Positions 1 through 49,719 of a stretch of 64,000 bases of DNA are shown here, in pieces (position 1 is the first letter of the stretch; the number at the start of each line of letters is the position of its first letter). The DNA lies in NCBI RefSeq assembly GCF_032118995.1, contig NC_092656.1, positions 23,580,965 to 23,644,964 on the forward strand. Reading direction: 5' to 3'. Source of the DNA: Asterias amurensis (Eukaryota > Echinodermata > Asteroidea > Forcipulatida > Asteriidae). The notes under the pieces are model-generated. The model saw nothing but the letters and a program-made list of their open reading frames with translations, was not told the DNA's origin and did no database searches. The position numbers were made by a program, and so were the translations under genes.

Positions 1-138
1 GCCTATGTTTAAACACTTTTTACTGTGTTTATATCATCTGTTGGAACACCCTCAAGTGATGCCCTCTCTACCAATTAGAATGGGTAAACTGCCCGGGTAT
101 TTATGAATTGTTATTAATACTAATATTTTTTATAACAG

Positions 139-37933
<37,795 letters not shown>

Positions 37934-40800
37934 GCATTCTAATGAAAGTCTCCAACATTGATGATCTAGAACAGTTTATTGGGAATTCATTTGAATTGTT
38001 GTAATGGGAAGTTTATCAAAGTCTGCCATGGTTTATAAAGGAAAGCTTAAGCAAATCCTCTCTCCTTGAATTCCAATTTTGATCTTGTTTTTCATTTGGA
38101 CTACGCCAAGCTAAAGATAGTGAATTTCAAAATGGAAAATGCTTTCATGAACCCCTTCTCTCTTCTTGATACCTCCTGTAAATTGCAATAAATAAAGACA
38201 AATTATGATTGAATTAAAGAAAGTGGGGGGGGGGGTTGAAAAGGTGCCATTTCTCTATACTACTTTTTTCCACCTGCCTGGTTGATTTCCTCTGAATATT
38301 AATGGTTTAGACAACATGCAAAACCAGAAAACTACAATACTTGGTGTGCTTTTTAAACATTTCCTGTTTCTGCAATTACAAATTTTCAATATCTAACTTA
38401 ATAAAGCTTACCTTAAAAAGAAACCCACGTTGACATGCAAGTCTCGCATCATACCTTTACAACTGCAGATTTCTTGCTATTGTTATTGTATGCTGTACCA
38501 ATCGATTCCTTTCCCCCAACATACTGGGATACTTTGTAACACAAGGTGGCAGCAGACTTGCGAGGTATTTGATTGTTAGGTACTACTTGCTTGTTTCCAA
38601 TAACAATTGATTTATCTGGTAAGCCTGCTTGCGAACTTTTCCCTCAAAAAGTATTGTATTACAGAATGCTTGTTTTATATCAACAATGAAATGGAAAGCT
38701 ATGCATAAGCATAATATATTTTCAGGACGAAATGCATATTTTTGTATTAAAAATTCCGTTTATAATATGTTGCTTTTAAAAAACATGTAATGGTGGTATT
38801 TACACAGCATTTTTTAGTTAGCGAACCATTTTTAGAAAAGTAGTTTTTAATGTCATTTTTCACAGACTTGTTAGTTTTTATACAATGTATTTTTGCAGCT
38901 GTGTAGAAATGTCAACCCACTTGTATCTTTTTATAGTCAGCTAATCATGAAAGTTTAAATTAAAGGCTGGATGGCTAAAACTTAAGTGATTTAAAGCAAA
39001 TGTACCTTATACCTATTTAGACATAATCTGACAATTGATGGTTTGAATTTTTAAAATGTAATCTTGGTCTACAGTTCTGTTGGTGCAAGGTAACTTCAGA
39101 CTTGCATCTGGAATAGAGTGATTGTAATTTAATTGCTGTGGCACAGGGAAGCGGTTTGGTTCCCACCCACCCAACAGATTTTTTTCCGGGACCTAGCAGG
39201 CACAGAGCATGTACTGTTTTTAAATCAATTAACCAAAGTGATCACCAATTTTAGGCCACACTTGCCAATGGTGCATGGATGACATCAAAGTGGCCCTGGT
39301 TCGACTACCAGCTAAGGGCTTAATATGTGAGTAGAGTTGTGCATTGGTTCTCTCCTATGTCACCTATGAGTTTTCCTCCCTGTAGTAAAATCAAATGCTT
39401 TAAAAGGCACCCTTGCATCTCAGCAGCTCGAACACTTGTAGCCACGTCCTTTGTGATTCAGCTTCTCAGCTGCAAGAAAGAATGATCAGCATCCTCAACT
39501 TAAAGCCAAGAATGTAACTTTATTAGGGCCCAAAGATGCTTCCATTGTGAATTTTTCTTTCTTGCCAATTCTTAGCAATAACCAAACAATTTTGACTATT
39601 TACATTTTTAATTCATGTTGGAAAAGTAGAAGTTTTATGAGCCATTTTTTTACTCATCATTGACAATATAGTGAAATGTGCCAATGTTTTTTTAGTGTTA
39701 GATCTAGTTGAGGTATGTACAAGGCCTTCTTGTTTATTTAACATCTCACGACATCTAAATAGTGTTTTTGTAGGAACTGGATATGTATGTAATGGAAGTG
39801 TAACGTGAATTGTTTGCATTTTAGCAAATGGGACAGAAACTAAGATTAAAACAAACCGGACATAAAAAAAGATGTTTTTTTTAGTATTGTGATCGAAGAA
39901 GTAATCAATTATCTTAAAAAGTTAACAATAAAGATGACTCGAAGCAAGAATTTCCTGCTCATCCGATCCCACTCCATACTTTGCCTCTAAATTTGTGTGA
40001 CAGAAAGCCCTTGGTGTGTAGCAGACCCACCTTAACCTTTCCTTTTGGTTTCAACAGGGGTTTAAACAGGAATTTCAAATAAGGAAATCGCTTTTTCTGA
40101 ACCAGGAATAAGGGTCGTGTTGAATAGTTCAGTTAGAGTGAAGGTAAAAGTTTGGGCCCGACTCAAAACAAATTTTTGGTCAGTATCAGATTTAAGATCA
40201 AGCTCAGGTCGTTAGGAACAAACACTTTGCGTCAAAATAAGGTTTTATCAGAGGTCAATGGTCTTCTATCTTAAAGTTGGGTTCACTTTAAATCCTGGAG
40301 CATTCAGTCAAATTAAACAAATACATAGAACAGCTTTTTGTTTGTTCGCAAACCCCTGATGCCTCGTTTTATTTCCTCTTGTACTTTCATAAAATTGTAT
40401 TCATCAATTTTTACTTTAATAAGGAGTTTTTTGAATCTCAAAAAAAAACAAAAAAAAAAACAACGATAGTCATTTACATGTACCCCGCCCCCCTGTTTTA
40501 AATACATTGAAACAAATTCCTAACAAACAAAAATCAAATTAAGAAATCAGAAGTCAAGTGTGTTCAGAATAAAAAAAATTATATTCCTAATGATGATATT
40601 TTAATTTCTTTGTATTTCTTCAGCTAACAAAGTTGTAAGAAAATAAAAACATAAAGGTAGTCTATGCAAAAACTTCACATTTTACACAGAGAATCTTAAC
40701 TTTTAGTAGCTACTAGCTTTAGTGGCAGCTTAAGCCATAATACCTCATAACAGCTACAGGATTCGAACCATTTCCATAAAAGGTCAAAGAAGGGGTTATG
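37934..40800. other. 3' flank of the thioester-protein gene; no gene found
   Basis: AT-rich, without repeats I can assign and without coding signals. It probably includes the 3' UTR. Short ORFs at 39613-39819 and 40313-40507 have no support. Confidence 0.5.
38187..38196 (+). terminator. Candidate polyadenylation signal of the thioester-protein gene
   Basis: Two overlapping AATAAA hexamers lie about 255 bases after the stop at 37933, the first in the downstream region. A further AATAAA lies near 38399, so a longer 3' UTR is possible. Confidence 0.45.
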
Positions 40801-40812
40801 AATTTACAATTT

Positions 40813-40818
40813 TTTATT
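40813..40818 (-). terminator. Candidate LSM6 polyadenylation signal
   Basis: AATAAA on the minus strand (tttatt on plus) about 1 kb after the LSM6 stop. It sits in a T-rich tract, so it could be chance. Confidence 0.25.
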
Positions 40819-41816
40819 TTTTTTATAAAATCTACAATACAAAAAAGCCAACATATTGCTGTTTCACCTCCATGTCATATGTAGGCCTAACGCTTCCTTT
40901 TTCAGAGGGCAGGGGCACCAAGAAGTGGTCTCCTTAGAAAAAATACACCTCTATGAGGAAATTGTAAATTTCTATCGGAACAATTAAAGGGCATCAAGGC
41001 AATGACCAAGACACAGAGGCCTCCATGCAGTTTGGGGCCTGCATGTGGCAATGTTAATACAGAAATAAAGGTTTTCTAAAGGGTTAAACACATAAATAAG
41101 CTAGGAACCAACAAAATTCCATCAGTATGTTTTTCTTGGGTATAATTTTTTAATGCAGTATTTACTGTTAGAACAACCTTTCAGTTTACAGATGGGCAGC
41201 GACCCTTGACCACTTTAGGCTTCGATAAATTGAAACATGTTAAATGAATGATTGTAATTGACCAAAAAAAAACCAGGAATCTGTTAAGTGTTGCTTGATA
41301 ACCACATGCTACTCCATGTTTCCCATCTCCTCATAGAAAAAAAGGCAAATACAGGCCTTGAACTTCATCTTGGAGAGGGCTTGGCTGATATAGTTTTGCG
41401 AAGGTAAGTTCCATTTAAAAATCGTTAAAACAAATGCGGAATTTTTTTGAAGGGGCACCAAGGCCAATGGAGGCCATTGCTTCCATGTAATTCCAGGACT
41501 AAAAAACAAGAACTAGCGAGATCTCTGCTGGCAAATTAATTGTTGAATCAGGTATGGTAATTTTTGGTTGGTAATATATTAGGCCAACAGGTACATCATG
41601 TACAAACTTACCCATCCGAACTTAACAGTTGGCCCAATTTAATTACAACACAGAAAAAAAAACACTAGCCCCTCAATGTTGGTCAAGTTCGACCTTTGAG
41701 GCAGTGTATATAAAAGTTATGACTACATCCCATGTAAGTATTCCATAATGGGGACCAGAAAGCCCTCTTTCATGGCTCATTGATCGTTTCCCGATTCCAG
41801 TCTCTGTTGCAAGTCC

Positions 41817-43167
41817 TCAGTACGTCCTCTTCTGTGTGCTGATGTATAACACTACAAAGATAAACACAAATACGTAACACATATTAATACACATTTTCAA
41901 ATCTTATATGGGCATGCAAAATCTTTGATTTTGTGATGTCTGTTTTATGCTGGGTCAATTAATACCATAAAATCCACAACCCAAGCTTTCGTCAAATATT
42001 TGGAGATAGGCTGGGATAGGCGTGGCTGTTCTGTTTTTTACTATAACACATTGATGCGCTTAACATTAAGTGCCCAGGTAGTTGGGCCAAAAACAACCTA
42101 TAACCTTTCCCAGCTTCCTGGGGAGTATACAGCCCTGAGCTGCAGTGGCGCTCCGGAGCTACAGAGGCTTTTCATACACAATATAAAACTCCACCCTCAC
42201 ATACACCTGGTTGAAGAGCATCTTGCGCAACAACACTTGTTTTTACTCAAGTGTCACAACCCGGACTCGAACCCACACCCTGATGACTTAACCACAAGAA
42301 CTTGTCTTCAATGCTCTATGACACTCCGCCATGACACCCCCACAAAAGACTTCATCATTCTAAGAATGATCTTGTACTCCCTCCATCAAGGCTTACCATT
42401 GTTTCCCCTGATGAAGGCATCTCCATATTTGTTTTTCAATTGGCCATTGACGTATTCCTCAGTTTGCTCTAGAGCTATGTTCATGTAACCATCCAGACAG
42501 GCAAGTACTCCTGAGGAATACAAAAACAACTTATTTTATAACAATTTTGTATGTATTTTAAAGGTTAAACCATTAACTAAAATGATAAATTAAGTGTCCA
42601 TTCATGCCAAGGCCTAATAAATATAAGATGGCTGGTGAAAGTGTGGACTGCTTGAAAGAAACTGGAAACTTGAAACATAAAAAAGAAAAATGAAAGATTA
42701 AAAAAACCTTGATGCTCTAAGTTGTGTGCTTTCTCAGATGCCTAAAAAAGGCTTCAGGCCCTAAAATTTGAGTGATAAATAATTAGCTCTTTTGCAAACA
42801 CTATGTTACTTCAGAGCCGTTTCTCACAATTCAATAAGTTTTTATGGTAACAATTATTTTGAGTAATTACCAAAAGTGTCCAGTGCCTTTATATTGCAAA
42901 TTCTAAATCTGAATGCCTTGCAACATTCTAGTCAGGGACTCTTAATTCCCTCACCACTTAGTTATGCTAATGCTAATCACAACTACCCTGGACAATGGTA
43001 AAATGCAGTGTATCAAATCTGTAAACCTGTGTAATTATTTGTTCAAATGCAATTGATCAAATTTTAATGCCCTTACCCCTGTAGTCAACTCCAGAATTTA
43101 GCTTCACAACCACCGGTCTACCTATGATCTGCTTTAAGAAATCACTTGGTGTCTGCTTACGACTCAT
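41817..43167 (-). CDS. LSM6: U6 snRNA-associated Sm-like protein LSm6
   Basis: Complete three-exon gene on the minus strand: 43077-43167, 42397-42510, 41817-41851, 240 nt in total (79 aa; human LSM6 has 80). The start reads MSRKQTPSDFLKQIIGRPVV, the middle LDGYMNIALEQTEEYVNG with KNKYGDAFIRGNN, and the end VLYISTQKRTY then TGA. This is the complete Sm fold (Sm1 'V.L..G..Y.G.L...D..MN', Sm2 'IRG.N..YI'). LSm6 is a ring subunit of nuclear LSm2-8, which binds the U6 3' end, and of cytoplasmic LSm1-7, which acts in decapping-dependent mRNA decay. Both junctions are phase 1 with standard splice sites. Intron 2 holds a SINE and intron 1 a family-B MITE fragment. A possible untranslated exon starts at 43206 after an acceptor. 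The C-terminus (RTY) differs slightly from the usual vertebrate ending. Confidence 0.96.
42045..42345 (-). mobile_element. SINE family 1 in LSM6 intron 2
   Basis: Contains 'caagtgtcacaacccggact' 'cgaacccacacc' (box B in reverse) and a worn head 'cgccatgaca'. The plus-strand ORF 42000-42488 combines this SINE with antisense LSM6 exon 2. Confidence 0.65.
42719..42890. mobile_element. Family-B MITE fragment in LSM6 intron 1
   Basis: Right half of a B element ending 'attaccaaaagtgtccagtg'. A similar fragment at 43460-43582 ends 'tactagtgtccactgccttt'. A SINE family-1 fragment lies at 43375-43440. Confidence 0.6.
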
Positions 43168-43590
43168 TGTCCTTCATTCAAGGGTCTTTGTACTGATGGT
43201 GAAGTCCTGAGTAATCAACTACTTCAAGAAGGGATTTGAAGAGACCAGACTGTGTTGGTAATTCTCCGTAGGAATTAGCAATTCTGTACCACAAAAATAT
43301 AATGGTATAGGTTACAGATAGTAATTATAGTTAGAGCTAGTTGTTGATGTTATTATAGCACATTTTACAATTATGCCTAGGTATCAATGACAATGCGCTT
43401 CACATTAGTGCCCTGGCCATTGGGCCAAAAACATTCCTGTACTGTAAGTGTGATATTATTTCTCACAATGTTTTATACTAAATTTACTATCAACCTCTCC
43501 CCATACTTGTAATCAAGAAAGGTTTACTTTTATGATATAATTATTTTGAGTAATTACTAAAAATACTAGTGTCCACTGCCTTTACTACTT

Positions 43591-45356
43591 TAGGTGGTAG
43601 TCAGCTGACTGAATCTCTTCTTTTTACTTAAAAAATGTAATTTACCTAATTATTTTAAAGTTCTAAATTTTAATAATAAATAATATTATCATTAATAGGC
43701 TAATTAGGTAAACTTTTATTTATTTATAATTAATAGGTAGGATTAATTTATTTAATAATTTAATATTAAATGAAATGTTTTACTTTATTTTTTATTACAA
43801 AATTATGATTTTGTTTCCATGATTAAATTAGAATAGTTGTTGAAGCGATGCCTTTTTATTTATTTTATATATACTTTTACTACTTGGGTCTATAATTATT
43901 TTAATTTGTAGGTATATTTGAGAGAGAAGCAGTAGTAAAACATAAAATTATAAATGTTTATAACGAAAAAGATGCAGTTACTTTCTCTACCAACCGAACC
44001 ACACACTACACAGTGTCCAGTGACGACTGATAATATTTAAAAAAACAGCACCACTAAAATGACCGTTTATAGACATAAATCATGTTGTTAACAAATTCTT
44101 TAAAAAATTATTGGTAGACCTTTTACAAGGGATAACTTTCCGTATGGCGCCACCACTTTTTTACCCATTTTTACAAAAAGGGATATCTCATTGAATTAAA
44201 TTAGATACTATATTATTTAATATCGAATGAAAAAGTGCTGGCACCATACGAAAACTTTTCCCTTACAAGTATGCAGGCAAATTAGAATGAAAGAAAAACT
44301 GCAAATCAAGTTTAGGGGGGTAGTTCTGGTAAAGTAATATTCACATGCTTGCTATTTTTTTTTTTTGCTCATCCTCTCGTCGTTGTCTGCAGAAAAACTA
44401 ACAAAATAATGTCAACAGAGGGCCTGCAACTACCAAGGTAGATGGTAGTCAGCTGACTAAAGTGAATCTCTTCTTTTTGATTTTAGTTTTACTTTAAAAA
44501 TGTAATTATTTTAAAGTTTAGGTTAGGCCTAGTCTAGTTCTAAATTTCAATAATGAATAAGATTATCATTTTAAATATTAAAATCAGCTAATTAAATATT
44601 ATTTGTTATAAATTAAGTAGGATTAATTTAGTATTATTTAATTTTAAACTAAATGAAATGTTTAAAAAAATTATGATTTTGTTTTTATATTTTAATTTAA
44701 AATTAAATTATAATTTCTATAATAATAATTAAATTAGACTAGTTGTTGAAGCGATGCTTTTTTATCTTATTTTATGTATACCTCTACTACTCTGGTTTAT
44801 AATTATTTAAATTTGTAGGTATATTTGAGAGAGAAGCAGTAAAACAAAAAATAATAAATGTTTATCACGAAACAGATGCAGTTACTTTCTCTACAAAGTC
44901 AAAACACATCCATTAGTTGTTTTTTCCAATTCAAAGAAAACATACTTCCCGTCAACCATAGGGACCGAGTTGACTTGGGACCGAGTTGACTTGGGACCGA
45001 GTTGACTTGGGACCGAGTTAACTGGGACCGAGTTGACTTGGGACCGAGTTGACTCATAAGCCAACCGAACCACAGTGACACACACAGTACAGACAGTGAC
45101 GACTAGCGACTGATATTGATAAACACAGTACCCCTAAAATGACCGTTTATGGACATAAATCATGTTGTTAACAAATTATTAAAACAAATAATAGTAGACC
45201 TTACAAGTATGACGGCAAATTTGAATGAAAGAAAAAATGCAAAATCAAGTTTAGTTCTGGTAAAGTTTAACAACATTTTCACATGCTTGCCTTTTTTTCG
45301 CTCGTCCTCGTCGTCTGCAGAAAAACTAACAAAATTTGTTCAACAGAGGGCCGGCT
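43591..45356. repeat. Tandem ~0.9-kb duplication between LSM6 and CKS1
   Basis: Copy 1 is 43591-44430 and copy 2 is 44437-45356. Shared landmarks: 'tggtagtcagctgact', 'gttgttgaagcgatgc', 'atttgagagagaagcagtag', 'gaccgtttatagacataaat', and 'ctgcagaaaaactaacaaaa' at the ends. Copy 2 carries an extra ~165 bases (44896-45060). No coding region found. Confidence 0.85.
44962..45057. repeat. 16-bp tandem repeat, six units
   Basis: Six copies of 'gggaccgagttgactt' (one with a small change) within copy 2 of the duplication only. The two minus ORFs over it (repeating SQLGPK) are not genes. Confidence 0.9.
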
Positions 45357-45524
45357 TTACAAAAGTCAAAGAAATAATGTTTGCACAACCTTTTGCATTG
45401 TCTTCATAAAACTAAAGAAATAGATGTACAGGGAGTCGATCAATATGAGTACGAAGTTGTCTTATACTGGTACCCTGCCATTGTAAAAGACAGCTTACTT
45501 TTTAAGTCACATGGTCCGGATACA

Positions 45525-45750
45525 CCAATCACATGGGGTTGTTCTTTGTGTTTCTTTCTACAGTGAGGACATTGACCAATCACGTTCAGCGGCTCTTTTT
45601 GAGCGTTTGGTTTAAAATCAGTCAATGCCACTTTTGCACTTTAATTTTCGGACTGGCTGGATGTGAAAGATTCTCGCTCGATTCAATAAGCAGCAAAGAG
45701 TGTCTAATTTGTGCAGTTTTCGAAATCATTCGACGACAGTTTTCATCAAT
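45525..45750 (+). promoter_or_regulatory. CKS1 promoter region with two CCAAT boxes
   Basis: Upstream of the CKS1 start are two perfect ccaatcac boxes, with CCAAT at 45525-45529 and 45576-45580, and a 'gcgtttggtttaaa' stretch near 45605. NF-Y-bound CCAAT pairs with a downstream CHR-like TTTRAA are typical of G2/M genes, and CKS1 homologues are cell-cycle regulated. The boxes are seen; their use here is inferred. Confidence 0.4.
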
Positions 45751-48700
45751 ATGTCACAGAAAGATATATATTATTCAGACAAGTATTATGACGATGTTTA
45801 CGAATATAGGTAAGTATTTTTTAACAAACGAGGAATGTTCTTTTGACGGCTGGCACCATTCTTGGGGTGGTGTCCTGCATCATCTTATCATGGCCATCCA
45901 TGCATTAGGATATGCAGAACAAAAGGATTGATTTTTGAAAAATGAATTAAGCAATCTGATTGCCAAACGAGATAGTATAGTACACATTGTGATTACCAAT
46001 TCAAAATATTTGCTAACTCACTGTTACTTTAGTCAATCTTTTCCATAATATTAATACTATTAATAATAGTTTTAAAGGCAGTGGACACTATTTATTGGTA
46101 GGCCCTACTTTTTACTACTACTAGGCGGTTTAGGCCTAATTAAATAGTTACTCAAAATAATTATTAGCATAAATAAAACCTTACTTGGTAACGAGTAATA
46201 GGGAGAGTTTGATGGTATAAAACATTGTGTCTTTTGTGAGAAACCGTTCCCTCTGCTCTGAAGCATGGAGGAATAATTATTCCTCCATGTCTGAAGTGTT
46301 GTAGTTTTCGAGAAAGAAAGAAGTAATTTTACACGAATTTGATTTCGAGACCTCAAGTCAAGTTAAGTTTAGAATTTGAGGTCTCGAAATCAAGCATATG
46401 AAAGCACACAACTTCGTGTGACAAGGGCGTTTTTTTCTTTCATTATTATCTCGCAACTTCGACGACCGATTGAGCTCAAATTTTCACAGGTTGGTTATTT
46501 TATGCATATGTTGAGATACATATACACCAAGTGAGAAGACTGGTCTTTGACAATTACCAATAAGTGTGACTGTCCACTGTCTTTAAAATGTTCTTTTAAG
46601 TTTTATATTTATTAAAAATTTAAATAATAAATTTAAGTTTCTTGCAATGTTTTAATTTTTTAAGTGTGACTTATGCTTTTTCAAAAGCATTTATAAATTC
46701 TTACTGACATACTGTACTGTTCATGTGTACAGACTACAGTTTGTGGGCTAACCTTGTTTTTACAACATTTTCCCAAGACCAAGTTTTGGAACAATAGTGT
46801 CGCTTCAGACAGAAGTTTTACAGTCAGAATATTACTTCAAACTTACCCTTTTAACCTCACAGCATCTAGCCCACCTTGTTGAGCTGTTAATGGCTCCGCT
46901 TTTACATCGGTCTCATCACTGTCACCATTACAGCCCACCTTCGATACATGTCTTAAATGCTAAGTTTTCAAAGGTCGCAAAATGCGTGGTAGTTTGATTG
47001 CAAATTTCTCCCATTTAAAAAAGTCCTATACTACTCCAACATATCTCATTTTAATCCTTACATTTGTGGAATTACTATGACACATAACAGGGCTTACTAA
47101 ATGATGACTTCGTCCAGATGTGATGATTTGACAATTGGTCCAAAAAAATCGTGTACAAAAATTACATTAAACGTGACATGTTCTTGGGCGCCGCCATGTT
47201 TTAATGATTCTCCTCCCTGTTGGACGTGAGAAGTCGGGGCACCAGGCAACTCTTGCAAGTCATGAATATCCAAGAGGTAATGTCACGTGACGCGGTATGG
47301 CTACGCTTCGCTGATTTATCAATTTGTGTGGCGTACAAAATAAATATGAATATGTATGAGGTGACGTTGCGCGGTGGCAGTTTCTAGATACAGCGCATCG
47401 CTACGTCACCTTATACATATTCAGTTTTTACTGTACACGGACATAAGCCTAGCGATCATGAGGTCACCTTATGGATAATCATGACTTGCAAGATTTGCCG
47501 GGCGCCCACGATCAACAGGGAGGAGAATCATTAAAACATGGCAGCGCCCAAGAACATGTCACGTTAAATGTAATTTTTGTACACGATTTTTTGGATCAAT
47601 TTTCAAATCATCACATCTGGACGAAGTCATCATTTAGTAAGCCCTGTTATGTGTCATAGTAATTCCACAGATGTAAGGAATAAAATGAGGTATGTTGGGG
47701 GCTGTAATGGTGACAGTGGTGAGACCGATGTTAAAAGCGGAGCCATTAACAGCTCAACAAGGTGGGCTACACAGCATCATGAGAAAGGTTGGGCATTTAT
47801 GTTTGAACAAAATGCAGTGTTCAAAGTTTGCAAAATTTTTAATCATGCAATTGCTTGCAAGAACCAAAGTGTACTTGTAGTTTCCTGTAACCCGATTGTC
47901 CGTGTAAAAAACCTTGCAATCGTAATTATTTTATTAATTTTTGGCAAAATGAAACTGATTTTTTATTTACCATTCCTAACTTTCCAGTCTAAACAAACGG
48001 AAATCTAATAAGAGAACATAAACTTTTTAATGCACATTTTGTGCACAATTTTATCCACAATTCCATAAATTCTGGCATAAATATTTGCAGTCTGCAAAAC
48101 AAATTCCACTTAACAGCTAAATGTAGTTCATGTAGTACTGCTCAGGTTAGCCCTGGCGGCGTTACATTTTCGTATACATGTATTATGTACAGTGACCTCC
48201 TGGATTTCTGGGGCGGAACATTTTCAAAGCTTCATAATTCAAATCTTACCTGATTTCCACAGTTTCACATTCCATGGCAGCACACATTTTCTGCGGACGG
48301 TGGTTTTGGTCGCATACATTCTTCACAAATACGTAATTTTTGTGAAATAATGCAGCTCCCAACGTTAAAAAGTTCCTGTTTATGATCATATCAATCAAGC
48401 ACGCAGCGTTCCCGGTTTGGTTTGTACGACACAAGCACACACACACAGATGTTGTAGAGCAGATATTTGAATGGTGATGTCATATTCAATACGGTTTATA
48501 GGCTCCCTATAGATAACAAATCGTACTGGAACAACTATGCATTTCCCACTTTTGGATATGACTTACATTTTCCACCACAAAGTTCAGCAAAGTCAGGGAT
48601 GGGTGCACTACATGTTCCATTTAAGCCAGAGATTAGTATGATGTCTATGTGCCATGCTCTTCTCTGTGAATCTTATTTTGTATTTCTTTTAAAAACAAAA

Positions 48701-49719
48701 TTTGGTTTTAGTTGTCTTTGCTACATGTACATAATTTCTGGACAGGTCCAAATGGTACCAAGAGGCTTTTTTAATGACGATTGGCTAACTTCTAAGATAT
48801 AACATATGTGATTAATTTAAATTCTTTTGTTCTAGGCATGTTATGCTACCAAAAACGATTGCCAAGTTGGTGTCAAAAGATCGGACGATGAAAGAGGAAG
48901 AATGGAGAAGAATTGGAGTTCAGCAAAGCCAGGGATGGGTGCACTACATGTCCCATAAGCCAGGTAAAAACTGATGTGGTGTCTGAGGATATTGGGTATT
49001 TCCTGATTTAAGGATTCCCCACAAATCATACTCCTTGAGCCTTTAAGTTTTCTTGAGAGAAATGATGCACAGTCCCTCCAGGAACATTCTGGGCCTAGCC
49101 AGGCCTGCAAATAATTATTCAGGACCCCCCCCCCATTAAGTAAGCTTATCAGTTCTAGAAACTTCACCTTGGCCCTTAATAAACAGTGTACATGTTTCTA
49201 TCTTGGTTATAACATTAAGGTCTAAATCATCATTGAGTACGTTGATCCATGCACCTAGTAGTCGATTAGTCCACAAACCATGGATATGTGGCTTATAAAC
49301 TACATTAAAATAAACTTTGAATGCATCAGACTTGCCACCGAAAATAACTTGGATTTTTTTACAATGCATTTTTTTCAATCTTGTGCCACAAAGCAAATGT
49401 TCATTTGTCAAATCAGCTCTGAGGTGTTTATGGACACAAAACTACAAAACTTTATGAAGTTAAGATGTATGTTTTTAACTTGTGACAATGATGTGGGTCT
49501 GCAGCTAAAACTTCACATTGGACACACAATCCAGTGGCCATTGGCAAACCAAGACAGTGGGTTTTCCAACGTTAATGGAACTTAACCCCCACCCTAAGCC
49601 TGGCCTCCCCCAACTCCTGGAAGCTTTTCTCATTGTTTGTCTTGTCCATTTCAGAGCCTCACATCCTTCTCTTCAGAAGACCACACCACAAGCCACTACA
49701 GGAGGTACAGAATTTGTGA
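45751..49719 (+). CDS. CKS1: Cyclin-dependent kinase regulatory subunit 1 (CKS1)
   Basis: Complete three-exon gene: 45751-45809, 48836-48963, 49655-49719, 252 nt (83 aa; family 79-80). It reads [20 protein letters not shown], then [38 protein letters not shown], and [20 protein letters not shown]. The phosphate-binding and CDK-binding features of Cks proteins are present: the 'YYSDKY.D..YEYRHVMLP' strand, 'SQGWVHYM', and the '[13 protein letters not shown]' hinge and strand, so both monomer and strand-swapped forms should be possible. It docks on CDK1/2 to promote multisite phosphorylation and assists SCF-Skp2 substrate recognition. Intron 1 (3.0 kb) contains a ~0.9-kb palindrome, a MITE and a broken copy of the end of exon 2. 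Confidence 0.96.
46075..46585. mobile_element. Foldback MITE family B in CKS1 intron 1
   Basis: 'ggcagtggacactatt' to 'gtgtgactgtccactgtctt', expanded by small insertions, with the 'gaggtctcgaaatcaagcat' block. Confidence 0.75.
46867..47770. repeat. ~0.9-kb palindrome in CKS1 intron 1
   Basis: Left arm 46867-47267 and right arm 47475-47770 are reverse complements (for example 'taatggctccgcttttacat' with 'atgttaaaagcggagccatt'; 'gtgacatgttcttgggcg' with 'cgcccaagaacatgtcac'). The left arm has an extra ~90 bases at 46937-47025. The centre contains a smaller inverted pair, 'gtatgaggtgacg' with 'cgtcaccttatac', so the fold reaches close to the apex. Confidence 0.85.
48584..48650 (+). pseudogene. 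Broken copy of the 3' end of CKS1 exon 2
   Basis: 'ttcagcaaagtcagggatgg' 'gtgcactacatgttccattt' 'aagccag' matches the end of exon 2 (48918-48963) with substitutions and a 2-base insertion. The donor that follows is gone (agatta instead of gtaaaa), while downstream intron bases 'gatgtc' still align. It lies ~190 bases upstream of the real exon 2. Confidence 0.85.
48964..49654. other. CKS1 intron 2, no feature
   Basis: Contains a short C run near 49127 and unique-looking sequence. No gene or repeat assigned; small ORFs on both strands are unsupported. Confidence 0.5.

Noticed and set aside
42000-42488. 162-residue plus-strand ORF
   Set aside because: Antisense to LSM6 exon 2 combined with a SINE.
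45533-45931. 132-residue ORF over the CKS1 promoter and exon 1
   Set aside because: It runs through the promoter in a different frame from the clear [12 protein letters not shown] start and has no family resemblance.
47471-48008. ORFs in the CKS1 intron palindrome
   Set aside because: Overlapping frames in inverted-repeat DNA without splice or homology support.
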